Source: Sandaracinobacteroides saxicola
Lineage (GTDB): Bacteria > Pseudomonadota > Alphaproteobacteria > Sphingomonadales > Sphingomonadaceae
Direction: 5' to 3'
Length of the DNA stretch: 64,000 nucleotides
Assembly: GCF_014117445.1 (NCBI RefSeq)
Contig: NZ_CP059851.1
Location: 2,964,501-3,028,500 of the forward strand
The notes under the pieces: generated by a model
The model's database searches: none
Seen by the model: only the letters and a program-made list of their open reading frames with translations
Told to the model about the DNA's origin: nothing
In this document: in pieces, positions 51,147 to 61,185 of the stretch
Layout: each line of letters opens with the position of its first letter
Position numbering within the stretch: the stretch's first letter is position 1
Made by a program: the position numbers and the translations under genes

Positions 51147-53180
51147 ATGGTGAAGTCACGCGCGACAATGGAAAAGCCGGGCGGGATGCGCGGCGGGGTG
51201 CTGGGCAGCCTCACCTGCACGATGCTGCTGGTCGCCGCGCCGCTCCACGCCCAGACGGCGCCGCCGCTGCCGGCCGACGCCGTTCCGGAGGTTCCCGCCG
51301 CCACCGAAACCCTGCCGCCGCTCGATCCCGTCATCCCCGACACGCCGCCGCTGCTGCAGCCGCTCACCCCGCTCGGCAGCTTCGATGCCACCCCCGCCGC
51401 CACCAGCGCGCTCACCGGCGAAACCGCCGAAGCCACCGCCCGCTACGGCGTCACCATCGAGGGTCTCGACCCGCTGCGCCTCACCGGCACCTTGAAGGCG
51501 GTGTCCGAACTGTGGAAAGGCCGCAACCGCCCCGCCACCGCCGGGCAGCTCGCCTCGCGCATCAAGCTCGACACCGTCACGATGCGCACGCTCCTCGAAT
51601 CGGAGGGGCACTATGGCGCCGTCATCGACAGCAGCATCACACCCCGCGCCGCCAGGGGCGGCACGTCGCCGGACAATGCCGGCGGCGCCGACGTGCTGCT
51701 GCGCGCCGAGCCCGGCAAGCCCTATGTCTGGAGCAGCATCACCCTCGATGCCATCCCGCCCGGCCGCGGCGACCTCGCCCTCATCTTCGGCCTGAAGGTC
51801 GGCCAGACCATCCGCGCCGCCGAGGTGGAGAAGGCCGAGGCCGACTACCGCCTGCGCCTCGCCAACATCGGCTTCCCCTTCGCCGACCTCGGCCCGCGCG
51901 ATGTCGAGATCGACGACGCGACGCAGACCGGCAGCTACCTGCTCACCGGCACGTCCGGCCCCATCGGCCGCATCGGCCGCATCCGCATGGAGGGCTATGC
52001 CCCCTTCGGCGTCGATCACGCCCAGGTCATCGCCCGCTTCCGCCCCGGCGACCGTTACTCCGCCGTGCTGACCGAGGACTTCCGCCGCGCGCTGGTGCAG
52101 ACCCAGCTCTTCGCCGGCGTCACCATCAAGCCGGTGGACACCGGCGAACGCACGCCCGAAGGCGACGCCATCACCGACATCGTCGTCAACGGCAACCAGG
52201 GCCCCTTGCGCGCGCTCGCCGGCCAGGCCGGCTATTCCACCAGCGAGGGCGTCCGCGTGGAGGCGCAGTGGCGCCACCGCAACCTCGTGAAGCCCGAAGG
52301 CCAGTCCACCGCCCGCATCGTCGCCGGCACCATCGAGCAGGCACTGGGTGCCGAAATCCGCCTCGGCAACTTCCGGCAGCGCGACCGCACCGTCGTCGGC
52401 CTGGCCGAATTCGCCAACATCACCCGCCCCGCCTTCCAGGCGAAGACCCTCACCGTCGCCGCCCGCATCAGCCGCGATTCCACCCCGATCTGGCAGAAGC
52501 GCTGGACCTGGAGCGCCGGTTTCGAGCTGGTCGGCTCCGACGAGCGCGACCGCTCCGCCGGCCGCGACGCCCTCGGCCGGCGCCAGTATCTGGTCGCCGC
52601 GCTGCCGCTGCAACTCGGCTTCGACACCTCGGACGACCTCCTCGATCCCACCAGCGGCTATCGCCTGACCGCCCGGGTCAGCCCCGAAGCCGCGCTGCAG
52701 GGCGGCAGGTTCCGCAGCTACGCCCGCCTCCAGGGCGACGTCTCCGGCTATCAGCGCGCCGGCCCCATCGTCATCGCCGGGCGCATCCGGCTGGGCAGCA
52801 TCACCGGCATCGACCGCGCCGAGGTCGCCCCCACCCGCCGGCTCTACGCCGGCGGCGGTGGCAGCGTGCGCGGCTATGATTTCCAGGGCGTCGGCCCGCG
52901 CAGCGCCAGCAACACGCCCTTGGGCGGCCTCAGCCTGGTCGAGGGCAGCGTCGAGGCGCGCTACCGCTTCGGCGATTTCGGCGCCGTCGCCTTCGTGGAC
53001 GCCGGCCAGGCCTATGAAAGCAGCACGCCTTCCTTCAGCGGCATCCAATATGGCGCCGGCGTCGGCGGCCGCTATTACACCCCCTTCGGCCCGCTGCGCT
53101 TCGACATCGCCCGCGCCATCAACCGCCGGCCGTTCGATCCGAAATTCGCCATCTACATCTCGATCGGCCAGAGCTTCTGA
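51147..53180 (+). CDS. tamA: Translocation and assembly module TamA (BamA-family outer-membrane protein)
   Basis: A 677-residue outer-membrane protein with signal-like N terminus (LTCTMLLVAAPLHAQ), a proline-rich stretch, POTRA domains (about 100-340) and a C-terminal 16-strand barrel of the bacterial surface antigen family. RLYAGGGGSVRGYDFQGVGP is the conserved lid-lock/VRGY motif, and the last residue is F. It works with TamB in outer-membrane biogenesis and autotransporter assembly. The start ATG at 51147 is one of three candidates (51168 and 51186). Its stop overlaps the tamB start by one base. Confidence 0.92.
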   Translation: MVKSRATMEKPGGMRGGVLGSLTCTMLLVAAPLHAQTAPPLPADAVPEVPAATETLPPLDPVIPDTPPLLQPLTPLGSFDATPAATSALTGETAEATARYGVTIEGLDPLRLTGTLKAVSELWKGRNRPATAGQLASRIKLDTVTMRTLLESEGHYGAVIDSSITPRAARGGTSPDNAGGADVLLRAEPGKPYVWSSITLDAIPPGRGDLALIFGLKVGQTIRAAEVEKAEADYRLRLANIGFPFADLGPRDVEIDDATQTGSYLLTGTSGPIGRIGRIRMEGYAPFGVDHAQVIARFRPGDRYSAVLTEDFRRALVQTQLFAGVTIKPVDTGERTPEGDAITDIVVNGNQGPLRALAGQAGYSTSEGVRVEAQWRHRNLVKPEGQSTARIVAGTIEQALGAEIRLGNFRQRDRTVVGLAEFANITRPAFQAKTLTVAARISRDSTPIWQKRWTWSAGFELVGSDERDRSAGRDALGRRQYLVAALPLQLGFDTSDDLLDPTSGYRLTARVSPEAALQGGRFRSYARLQGDVSGYQRAGPIVIAGRIRLGSITGIDRAEVAPTRRLYAGGGGSVRGYDFQGVGPRSASNTPLGGLSLVEGSVEARYRFGDFGAVAFVDAGQAYESSTPSFSGIQYGAGVGGRYYTPFGPLRFDIARAINRRPFDPKFAIYISIGQSF

Positions 53181-56100
53181 TGCGCCGCGCGGCCCTCATC
53201 CTCGTCGCCATCCTCGCGCTGGTCGCCGCCGCCATCCCCGCCGGCCTGTGGTGGCTTGCCCGCACCGACGCCGGCCGCAGCTTCGTCGCCCAGCAGGTGG
53301 CCGGCGTCTCGCCCGCCTCCGGCCTGAAGTTCAAGGTCGGCCGCATCGACGGCGACCTCCTCACCCGCTTCAGCCTGGTCGACGTCCAGGTCTATGACCT
53401 CGACGGCCTGCTGCTCACCGCGCCGCTCGTCGATGTCGCCTGGCAGCCGCGGCAACTGCTGGGCAACAGCATCGCCATCGACGACCTGCGCGTGCCCAGC
53501 GCCCGCATGCTGCGGATGTGGCGCATCAACCCGTCCGATCCGGACGAACCGCTGCTGCCCGACATCGACATCCGCATCGACCGGCTGACGCTCGGCGCGC
53601 TCACCCTCGAACCGGCGCTCGCCGGCCGTCGCACCGTCCTTTCGGCCAACGGCAAGGCCGACATCCGCGACGGCCGCGTGCTGCTCGACCTCGTCACCAG
53701 CAGCGACCGCGCCGACCGCCTCACCCTGCGCGCCGATGCCGAGCCGGACCGCGACCGCTTCGACCTCGCGGCCCGCCTCACCGCCCCCGCCGGCGGCCTT
53801 GTCACCACCATGGCCGGCCTCGCCAAGCCGCTCGCCCTCAGCCTCGATGGCGCCGGCCGCTGGAGCGACTGGCGCGGCCGCGCCATCGCCACGCTGGGCG
53901 GCGCGCGCGCGCTCGACCTTTCCATCACCCAGGCGCGCACCCTCACCCGCGTCCGCGGCAACCTCTTCCCCCCGGCCCTGCTGACCGGCCAGCCCGCTGC
54001 CCTGCTCGGGCCGACGCTGGCGATCGAGGCCGACGCCACCATCGCCGACCGCGCCATCGAGGGGCGCTTCGCCGCCACCGCCACCAGCCTCCGCCTCAGC
54101 GGCGGCGGCGGCTTCGACATCGACGCCAACCGCTTCCGCGCGCTCGCCGTCGAACTCCGCGCCGACAGGCCCGCGGCGCTCTATCCCGGCCTGTCGGGCA
54201 GCGCGCTGCAACTGCGCGCCCGCCTCGATGGCCCCCGCGCCGCTCCCGAATTCACCCTCAACGCCACCGCCGCCAGCCTGCGATACAAGGGCATGGGCGC
54301 CGACGGGCTTCGCCTCAGCGCCAGCGGCACCGCCGACCTGTCCCGCGCGCTCACGATTCCCGTCGATGTCGGCGTCACCCGCCTCGTCGGCCTGCCGGCG
54401 AACGTCGCCGCGCTCGCCGCCAATCCCCGCCTCCTCGCCACCCTGCGCTGGGACAAGGGCACGCTGTCCAGCCAGGACATCCGCCTCACCACCGCTGCCG
54501 CCCGCGCCACCGCCAGCGGCAACTTCACGCCCGCCACCGGCCGCTACGCCGGAACCCTCCGCGCTCAGGTCGACCGCTACGCCGTGCCACAGCTGGGCAG
54601 CATCGCCGCCACCCTCACCGCCAGCGTGGCCTCCACCGGCAAGGGACCCCCCGCCATCCGCGGCGCGCTCGACGCCCGCGCGCTCACCCTTGCCAACGCC
54701 GGCGTGCGGGATTTCCTGGGCGGCCTGCCCACCCTCTCCATCGCCTTCGCACCCGCCGCCGATGGCAGCATCCGCTTCAGCGATGGCCGCCTGACCGCAC
54801 CCAAACTCACCCTCGCCAACACCACCGGCAGCTTCAACCCCTCGACCGGTCGCTTCACCATCAGCACCGCCGGCCGCAGTGCCGACTATGGCCCGCTCAC
54901 GCTGGTGGCAGAGGGCACGCCCGCGCAACCCCGCGCCACCCTCACGCTCGCCCGCCCCGGCTTCGGCTTCGGCATCACCAACCTCGTCGCCGTCATCGAA
55001 CCCGTCGGCAACCAGTTCGCCATCACCGCGCGCGGCCAGAGCCCGCAAGGCCCGCTCGATGGCCGCGTGCGCATCCTGCCGTCGCCGCTCACCCTGGACA
55101 TCGACCGGTTCGCGCTCGCCGGCCTCACCGCCAGCGGCCGCCTCGCCGCCACCGCCGCCGGCCCCTTCGCCGGCACGCTCGCCATCAACGGCCGCGGGCT
55201 GGACGCCGACCTCACCCTGTCGGCGCGCGGCCGGGTGCAGGCGGTGGCCGTCGATGCCCGCGCCAACGGTGCCCGCATCCCGCTCGACACCCCGATCAGC
55301 ATCGCCAACGGCCAGGCCAACGCCACCATCCTGCTGTTCCCCGGCGCACCGCACATCATCGGCGGCTTCAACGCCACCGGCATCCGCATCGGCGAGATCG
55401 CGCTCACCCGCGCCTCCGGTCGCGCCAACCTCGTCGGGCAGCGCGGCAATGCGCTGCTCTCGCTCGCCGGCGCCAACACCGACGGCACGCCCTACAGCGC
55501 CGACCTGGGCGTCACCGCGCTCGCCACCGGCTATCGCGTCGGCCTGACGGGCGCCATCGGGCGCCTGCCGCTGCGGCTCGCCCAGCCCGCCGAGATCGAC
55601 CGCGTCCCCGGCGGCTTCGCGCTGCGCCCGGCTCGCCTGCTGCTGCCCAAGGGCCAGGTCGATGTGCAGGGCGAATGGGCGGCACGCCGCAGCCTGCGCG
55701 CCCGCCTGTCCGGCGTCGACCTGTCGATCGCCACCCTTGCCGATCCCGAACTTCGGCTCGGGGGCGCGCTCAGCGGCGACATCGACCTGGCGCTCGCCCC
55801 CGGCGCCGACCTGCCCACCGGCCGCGTCCGCCTCAACGTCGTCCGCCTCACCCGCGCCGGCCTCACCACCGTCTCCGCCCCCATCGATGTCGCCTTCGCC
55901 GCCGACGCCACCGCCTCGGGCATTGTCGCCGGCGCCACGCTCGCCAATGGCAACACCCCGCTCGGCCGCGCCCGTGTCACGCTCGACCCCGGCCCTGGAG
56001 AGGACGCGGTCGCCCGCCTCATGTCCGGCACGCTCGCCGGCGGCATCCGCTACAACGGCCCCGCCGAGGCGCTCTGGGCGCTTTCGGCCATCGAGGGGCA

Positions 56101-57298
56101 GGAGTTGGAAGGCGCACTCGCGCTCGGCGCCGACGTCAGCGGCCCCGTCCGCCAGCCGGCGATCACGGGCATCGCCCGCGGCCGCAACCTGACCTACAGC
56201 AACAACGCCACCGGCACCGTCATCAGCAACCTGCAACTGGACAGCCGCTTCACCGGCAGCCGGTTCGAGCTGCTCTCGCTCACCGGCACCGCCGGCAAGG
56301 GCAGCCTCAGCGCCAAAGGCGGCGCCAGCCTCGACAATGGCAGCCTCAGCGTCGACATCGGCGCCACGCTGGACAATGCCCGCCTCGCCAACAGCGAACT
56401 CATCGCCGCCACCCTCTCCGGTCCGCTGCGCCTCAGCGGCAGCGCCGGCCGCTACGCGCTCACCGGCGACCTGCGCCTGCTGGAGGCGCGCACCAAGCTC
56501 GTCCGCAGCAACAGCGCCGCCATCCCCGTCATCGCCGTCCGCCGCAAGGGCGAAGTCCGCGTGCCCGACGCGGACTCGCTCAGCCCCGGCCGCATCGCGC
56601 TCGATGTCGCGGTGAAGGCGGACAACAACATCTTCGTCGAGGGCATGGGCCTGGAAAGCGAATGGCGCACCGACATGCGGCTGCGCGGCACGCCGGCCGC
56701 CCCCGAACTGCTCGGCACCGCCCAGGTCGTGCGCGGCACCTTCGAATTCGCCGGCCGCGAATTCACGCTGAAACGCGGCCGCATCGGCTTCAACGGCGCG
56801 CCCCTCGACAGCAGCCTCGACATCCAGGCCGAAACCATCGCCGACACCATCACCGCCACCGTCGCCATCGCCGGCTCCGCCAAGGCCCCCTCCGTCAACT
56901 TCAGCTCGGTGCCCACCCTGCCGCAGGATGAGGTGCTCGCGCGCCTGCTGTTCGGCACCTCGGTCGCCGACCTCAGCCTGACCGAGGCGGTGCAGCTGGC
57001 GACCGCGGTCGCCAGCCTGCAGGGCGGTGGCGGCCTCGACCCCGTCGGCAAGCTCCGCCGCGCCGCCGGCATCGACCGGCTGAAACTGCTGGGCGAAGAC
57101 AAGGCCAGCGGCCGCGGACCCTCATTGGCCGTCGGCAAGCGCCTCAGCCGCAACGTCTATGTCGAGGTCACCACCGACAGCGAAGGCAACGCCGCCACCC
57201 AGGTCCAGCTGTCCTTGAGCCGCGTGCTCAGCCTGCTCGCCCAGGTCGGCAGCTTCAACCGCAACAGCGTCAACCTGCGCTACTCACGGGATTACTGA
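53180..57298 (+). CDS. tamB: Translocation and assembly module TamB
   Basis: A 1372-residue inner-membrane-anchored protein. An N-terminal helix (about 5-25, ALILVAILALVAAAIPAGL) is followed by an AsmA-like region and a very long repetitive beta-taco structure rich in alanine, glycine and threonine; the C-terminal DUF490 domain (about 1050-1372) contains NIFVEGMGLESEWRTDM, the GTFEFAGREFTLKRGRIGF block and SFNRNSVNLRYSRDY at the end. TamB spans the periplasm to bring lipids or proteins to TamA. The start overlaps tamA by one base. Its end overlaps a convergent gene by 29 bases. Confidence 0.95.
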   Translation: MRRAALILVAILALVAAAIPAGLWWLARTDAGRSFVAQQVAGVSPASGLKFKVGRIDGDLLTRFSLVDVQVYDLDGLLLTAPLVDVAWQPRQLLGNSIAIDDLRVPSARMLRMWRINPSDPDEPLLPDIDIRIDRLTLGALTLEPALAGRRTVLSANGKADIRDGRVLLDLVTSSDRADRLTLRADAEPDRDRFDLAARLTAPAGGLVTTMAGLAKPLALSLDGAGRWSDWRGRAIATLGGARALDLSITQARTLTRVRGNLFPPALLTGQPAALLGPTLAIEADATIADRAIEGRFAATATSLRLSGGGGFDIDANRFRALAVELRADRPAALYPGLSGSALQLRARLDGPRAAPEFTLNATAASLRYKGMGADGLRLSASGTADLSRALTIPVDVGVTRLVGLPANVAALAANPRLLATLRWDKGTLSSQDIRLTTAAARATASGNFTPATGRYAGTLRAQVDRYAVPQLGSIAATLTASVASTGKGPPAIRGALDARALTLANAGVRDFLGGLPTLSIAFAPAADGSIRFSDGRLTAPKLTLANTTGSFNPSTGRFTISTAGRSADYGPLTLVAEGTPAQPRATLTLARPGFGFGITNLVAVIEPVGNQFAITARGQSPQGPLDGRVRILPSPLTLDIDRFALAGLTASGRLAATAAGPFAGTLAINGRGLDADLTLSARGRVQAVAVDARANGARIPLDTPISIANGQANATILLFPGAPHIIGGFNATGIRIGEIALTRASGRANLVGQRGNALLSLAGANTDGTPYSADLGVTALATGYRVGLTGAIGRLPLRLAQPAEIDRVPGGFALRPARLLLPKGQVDVQGEWAARRSLRARLSGVDLSIATLADPELRLGGALSGDIDLALAPGADLPTGRVRLNVVRLTRAGLTTVSAPIDVAFAADATASGIVAGATLANGNTPLGRARVTLDPGPGEDAVARLMSGTLAGGIRYNGPAEALWALSAIEGQELEGALALGADVSGPVRQPAITGIARGRNLTYSNNATGTVISNLQLDSRFTGSRFELLSLTGTAGKGSLSAKGGASLDNGSLSVDIGATLDNARLANSELIAATLSGPLRLSGSAGRYALTGDLRLLEARTKLVRSNSAAIPVIAVRRKGEVRVPDADSLSPGRIALDVAVKADNNIFVEGMGLESEWRTDMRLRGTPAAPELLGTAQVVRGTFEFAGREFTLKRGRIGFNGAPLDSSLDIQAETIADTITATVAIAGSAKAPSVNFSSVPTLPQDEVLARLLFGTSVADLSLTEAVQLATAVASLQGGGGLDPVGKLRRAAGIDRLKLLGEDKASGRGPSLAVGKRLSRNVYVEVTTDSEGNAATQVQLSLSRVLSLLAQVGSFNRNSVNLRYSRDY

Positions 57299-57887
57299 GG
57301 GCAAACGCCCGCCGCCGGGCCCGCCGGATCATCCAGCCCACCAGCCCGAATCCCACGATCATCATCGCCCAGGCCTGCGACTCCGGCACCGGCGCCACCT
57401 GCGGCACATTGGCCTGCTCGATCGGCCGCCCCTTGCTCTCGCCCGGCCCCTCCACCGGTGGCGCCTCCCCGCCGCCCGCACTGCCCGGCACGCCGCCGCC
57501 ATCGCCGATGAACGCCGGCGCCGCCGGCATGCCGTTGCTCCCCGGCACCACGCCCGGCAGCGGCAGCGGCACCCCGGCCACGCGCGCCCCGCCCGGTTCC
57601 AGCATCGGCTGCAAGGCCGACAGCCGCGCCACCGTCGCCTCTTGGCTGGAACAACCCTCCTCGCCCCGCTCGGGCACCACCTCCTCGAAGCGCACTTGCT
57701 GCTGCGCCAGGCTCACCTTCGCCCGCGCCGCCTGCGCCCCCGGCGTCGGCGCGGGCTTCGCCGCCTTCACCACCGCCGGCCTCGGCTTCGCCGCCACCTT
57801 CTGCACCGCCACGGTCGTTCCCGCGCCCAGCCCGCCCGCGGCCAGCAGCGCGCACATCTGTTTCAGCGTGGCCTGTGTAACAATCAT
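57270..57887 (-). CDS. PEP-CTERM sorting-domain protein
   Basis: A 205-residue secreted protein. After an N-terminal helix (LKQMCALLAAGGLGAGTTVA) the chain is alanine/proline-rich, with EVVPERGEEGCSSQEATVAR and a glycine-rich middle. The end is VPESQAWAMMIVGFGLVGWMIRRARRRAF: a PE motif, one membrane helix and a basic tail, the pattern of exosortase-processed PEP-CTERM proteins in sphingomonads. The ATG at 57887 has a GGCGGGC-type site upstream and is preferred to earlier starts in the aldehyde dehydrogenase promoter region. Its last 29 bases overlap tamB. Confidence 0.7.
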   Translation of the reverse strand: MIVTQATLKQMCALLAAGGLGAGTTVAVQKVAAKPRPAVVKAAKPAPTPGAQAARAKVSLAQQQVRFEEVVPERGEEGCSSQEATVARLSALQPMLEPGGARVAGVPLPLPGVVPGSNGMPAAPAFIGDGGGVPGSAGGGEAPPVEGPGESKGRPIEQANVPQVAPVPESQAWAMMIVGFGLVGWMIRRARRRAFALSNPVSSAG

Positions 57888-58009
57888 GCCCGCCTTAACG
57901 GCCAGCAACGCATCAGCCTGCGTCCCCTCATGCTTAATGAAACTGACAGGCCCCCACCCCGTTGCCACCACACAGCCACCCACTATGTTCACCGCCGAAG
58001 GGGAAAGAG

Positions 58010-59467
58010 ATGACCGATACGATGATCGACCGCGCCGACGCGCGAGACGCAGCCGCCATGCGCGCCACACTGGAGGCCCAGCGCGCCGCCTTCACCGCCG
58101 AACTCCCCGTCTCCGCCGCGACACGCAAAGACCGCCTGCGCCGCGCGCTCGACCTCGTGCTCGCCAACAAGGACGCCTTTGCAAAGGCGCTGTCCGACGA
58201 TTTCGGCCACCGCAGCATCGAACAGACCATGGTCACGGACATCATGGCCTCGGTGAAACCGCTCAAACACGCGATCAGCCATCTCGACGCCTGGATGCGC
58301 CCGGAAAAGCGCAGCCTCGATTTCCCCCTCGGCCTGCTCGGCGCCAAAGCCAGCGTCGAATGGCAGCCCAAGGGCGTCGTCGGCATCATCGCGCCCTGGA
58401 ACTTCCCGGTGAACCTCACCTTCGCGCCGCTCGCCAACATCCTGGCCGCCGGCAACCGCGCCATGATCAAGCCATCGGAATTCACGCCCGCCACGAGCGA
58501 GCTGATGAAGACCGCCTTCGCGACATATTTTTCGGAGGCCGAGATCGCCGTCATCCTGGGCGGCGCCGAAGCCGGCAAGGCGTTCAGCGAACTGCCCTTC
58601 GATCACCTGATCTTCACCGGCGCCACCAGCATCGGCCGCCATGTCATGGCCGCCGCGGCGAAGAACCTCGTCCCCGTCACCCTCGAACTCGGCGGCAAAT
58701 CCCCCACCATCATCGGCCGCAGCGCCAACCTGCCCCAGGCCGCCGAGCGCGTCGCCATGGGCAAGCTGATGAACGCCGGCCAGATCTGCCTCGCCCCCGA
58801 TTATCTCCTCGTCCCCGCCGAGGCGGAGAATGAGATGGTCGCCCAGCTCCAGGCCGCCACCGCCCGCCTATACCCCACCATGCTGGCGAACGACGATTAC
58901 ACCAGCGTCATCAGCCGCCGCCACCGGGACCGCCTGCAGGCCCATATCGAGGATGCCCGCGCGAAGGGCGCCGAGGTGGTCGAAATCAACCCCGCCAACG
59001 AGGATTTCAGCAAGCAGAACACCAACAAGATGCCCTTGACCGTGCTGCGCAACGTCACCGACGAGATGAGCGTCATGCAGGAGGAAATCTTCGGCCCCGT
59101 CCTCCCCGTCAAGACCTACAAGGCGGTCGACGACGCCATCGCCTACATCAATGCGAAAGACCGCCCGCTGGGCCTCTACTGGTTCGGCACCGACGCCAGC
59201 GAGGAACGCCAGGTCATGGACCGCACCATCAGCGGCGGCGTCACCGTGAACGACGTGCTGTTCCACGTCAGCGCCGAGGACCTGCCCTTCGGCGGCATCG
59301 GCCCCGCGGGCATGGGCAATTACCACGGCCATGACGGCTTCAAGACCTTCAGCCACCCCAAGAGCATCTACCGCCAGCCGAAACTGGACCTCGCCGGCCT
59401 CGCCGGCTTCAAACCCCCCTACGGCCCCAAAACCCGCAAAGCCCTCGCCCGCGAGTTGAAGGCGTAA
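58010..59467 (+). CDS. Coniferyl aldehyde dehydrogenase-like protein
   Basis: A 485-residue NAD(P)-dependent aldehyde dehydrogenase. The catalytic cysteine is C260 in GQICLAPDY and the general base E226 in LELGGKSP; N131 in PWNFPVN stabilises the oxyanion. The 'CLAPDY' and 'GGKSPTI' context matches coniferyl aldehyde dehydrogenases (CalB type), which act on aromatic aldehydes. It lies 122 bases from the divergent PEP-CTERM gene, with a GGGGAAAGAG site before the ATG at 58010. Confidence 0.93.
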   Translation: MTDTMIDRADARDAAAMRATLEAQRAAFTAELPVSAATRKDRLRRALDLVLANKDAFAKALSDDFGHRSIEQTMVTDIMASVKPLKHAISHLDAWMRPEKRSLDFPLGLLGAKASVEWQPKGVVGIIAPWNFPVNLTFAPLANILAAGNRAMIKPSEFTPATSELMKTAFATYFSEAEIAVILGGAEAGKAFSELPFDHLIFTGATSIGRHVMAAAAKNLVPVTLELGGKSPTIIGRSANLPQAAERVAMGKLMNAGQICLAPDYLLVPAEAENEMVAQLQAATARLYPTMLANDDYTSVISRRHRDRLQAHIEDARAKGAEVVEINPANEDFSKQNTNKMPLTVLRNVTDEMSVMQEEIFGPVLPVKTYKAVDDAIAYINAKDRPLGLYWFGTDASEERQVMDRTISGGVTVNDVLFHVSAEDLPFGGIGPAGMGNYHGHDGFKTFSHPKSIYRQPKLDLAGLAGFKPPYGPKTRKALARELKA

Positions 59468-59591
59468 GAATGAAGCCTCAAACCACACCCCTCCTGCCCC
59501 GCGAAGCGGAGAGCGGGAGGGGCGACTCGCGCGACAGCGCGGCGGGGGTGGGTGAACCGCAGGTCGAGCTGACGAACCACGGACCGAGAAA

Positions 59592-60356
59592 ATGACCCCC
59601 CGCTCCATCGCCGGCGCCACCGCCCTCATCACCGGCGCCGCCAGCGGCATGGGCCGCGCCACCGCGCAGCTCTTCGCCGGGGAAGCCGCCCACGTCGCCG
59701 TCACCGACCGCGACCATGAAGGCGCCGAATCCGTCGCCCAGGAAATCCGCGCGCAGGGCGGCTCCGCCCGCGCCTGGCCGCTCGACGTGTCCGACCCCGC
59801 CGCCATCCGCGAAACCGTCGCCCAGGTCGCCGCCTGGCACAACCGCCTCGACATCCTCGTCAACAACGCCGGCATCGCCGGCTTCGCGCCGGTCGACTCG
59901 CCCGATTACGACGCCCTCTTCGCCCGCATGCTCGCCACCAACCTCACCGCCCACCAGCGCCTGATCCGCGCCGCGCTCCCGCACCTTCGCCGGTCCCCCG
60001 CGCCGCGCATCATCAACATCGCCTCCACCGAAGCGCTGGGCGCGACCTCACAGGACAGCGCCTACGCCGCGGCGAAAGCGGGCGTCACCGGCCTCACCCG
60101 CGCGCTCGCCGTCGAACTCGGCCGCGACGGCATCACCGTCAACTGCCTCTGCCCTGGCCCCATCGACACCGGCATGACCGCCACCATCCCCGATGCCGAC
60201 AAGAGCCTCTACGCCAAACGCCGCACCGCGCTGGGCCGCTATGGCCAGCCGCACGAAGTCGCCCACCTCACCCTCGCCCTCGCCCAACCCGGCGCCAGCT
60301 ACATCACCGGCACCACCATCCCCGTCGACGGCGGCCTGATGGCAAGAAACGCCTAA
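59592..60356 (+). CDS. Short-chain dehydrogenase/reductase
   Basis: A 254-residue classical SDR. TGAASGMG (14-21) binds the cofactor and D39 in VTDRD suggests NAD preference; catalytic residues are S145, Y158 and K162 in YAAAK. NNAG (91-94) and CPGPIDTGM follow. It should interconvert an alcohol and a ketone. It follows the aldehyde dehydrogenase by 124 bases and could share its pathway, but the gap holds a palindromic repeat. Confidence 0.92.
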   Translation: MTPRSIAGATALITGAASGMGRATAQLFAGEAAHVAVTDRDHEGAESVAQEIRAQGGSARAWPLDVSDPAAIRETVAQVAAWHNRLDILVNNAGIAGFAPVDSPDYDALFARMLATNLTAHQRLIRAALPHLRRSPAPRIINIASTEALGATSQDSAYAAAKAGVTGLTRALAVELGRDGITVNCLCPGPIDTGMTATIPDADKSLYAKRRTALGRYGQPHEVAHLTLALAQPGASYITGTTIPVDGGLMARNA

Positions 60357-60534
60357 AACCCCTCTCCCGCTCGCTCGGGGTCCCCATGAACTTGTTCATG
60401 GGGTGGTTTGGGAGAGGGCGACGCGCGCCAGCGAGCGGGGCCAGGGCCACCATTCCCCTCCCCTTCAGGGGAGGGGCGACTCGGCAAAGCCGAGCGGGGG
60501 TGGGGCCGTCCAGCACCACCCCCCCAACCCAAGG
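60357..60534. repeat. Palindromic repeat cluster (CCCTCCCC/GGGGAGGG family), copy 2
   Basis: A hairpin near 60385-60400 (CATGAACTTGTTCATG) is followed by the CCCCTCCCC...GGGGAGGGG palindrome at 60455-60476 and the associated ACTCGGCAAAGCCGAG hairpin and GGGGGTGGGGCCGTCC to 60512. It separates the SDR from a convergent PEP-CTERM gene. Confidence 0.8.
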
Positions 60535-61185
60535 CTACCCCATCACCCTCCGCCCCCGCCGCATGCTCACCCCCACCAGCCCGAATCCCATGATCATCAT
60601 CGCCCAGGTCGCCGGCTCCGGCACCGCCGCCGCCGACGCGATGGTCAGATTGTCGATCGCGAAAAACCCGTCCGTCGTCGGCTTGCCTTCGACGCCAAAG
60701 GCAATCGATCGGATCAGCTTGTCGGATGTGATTCCCGGCGTCCCGCCATTCCCCAGCAGCAGCAGCTGCGTGCTGCCGTCCCCGAAGGTGATCAGGGAGG
60801 AGAAGGGCCGAAAGGCATTGGCCACCAGGTCCAGCGCCACGCCATACACCCCGCCCGTGCCGAAATCCGTCTGGTCGAAATGCAGCGTGAAACTGCCCTG
60901 GCAACCGGAACAATAGGCCGTGCCGCCGGCAATCCCCAGCAGCAGGTTGTTGCCCAGGATGCCGGTCGTCTCATAGCGCGTCTGGCCCACCACCGCCGAC
61001 ATCGCCGCATCGCCCAGCACCTGCGGCGACGGCGGATAGCCCAGGGCGGTCTCATAGGTATCGACAAAGTTGGCGCCGACCGCCGCGATGAACGAGGCAC
61101 GGTCGCTGAACAGCGTGGTCGCCGCCGACGCCGGCAAGGCCAGCATCGACACCGCCGCCGCGGTGATGAGGAATTTGAACGTCAT
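60535..61185 (-). CDS. PEP-CTERM sorting-domain protein (extracellular)
   Basis: A 216-residue secreted protein. The signal peptide ends PASAATT. A beta-rich middle (SFIAAVGANFVDTYETALGY, GTAYCSGCQGSFTLHF and RSIAFGVEGKPTTDGFFAID) is followed by the PEP-CTERM end VPEPATWAMMIMGFGLVGVSMRRGRR. Proteins with this end are handled by an exosortase and often contribute to the envelope or biofilm. A GGGAGA site lies upstream of the ATG at 61185. The function of the middle part is unknown; no exosortase gene is in the window. Confidence 0.9.
   Translation of the reverse strand: MTFKFLITAAAVSMLALPASAATTLFSDRASFIAAVGANFVDTYETALGYPPSPQVLGDAAMSAVVGQTRYETTGILGNNLLLGIAGGTAYCSGCQGSFTLHFDQTDFGTGGVYGVALDLVANAFRPFSSLITFGDGSTQLLLLGNGGTPGITSDKLIRSIAFGVEGKPTTDGFFAIDNLTIASAAAVPEPATWAMMIMGFGLVGVSMRRGRRVMG

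Noticed and set aside
51156-53048. A long minus-strand frame opposite tamA
   Set aside because: Same reason: tamA has POTRA and VRGY-motif evidence; the antisense frame is low-complexity.
53153-56236. A minus-strand open frame of about 1000 codons opposite tamB
   Set aside because: The tamB frame encodes a recognisable family with conserved ending. The antisense frame is a Gly/Ala/Glu-rich shadow with no motif.
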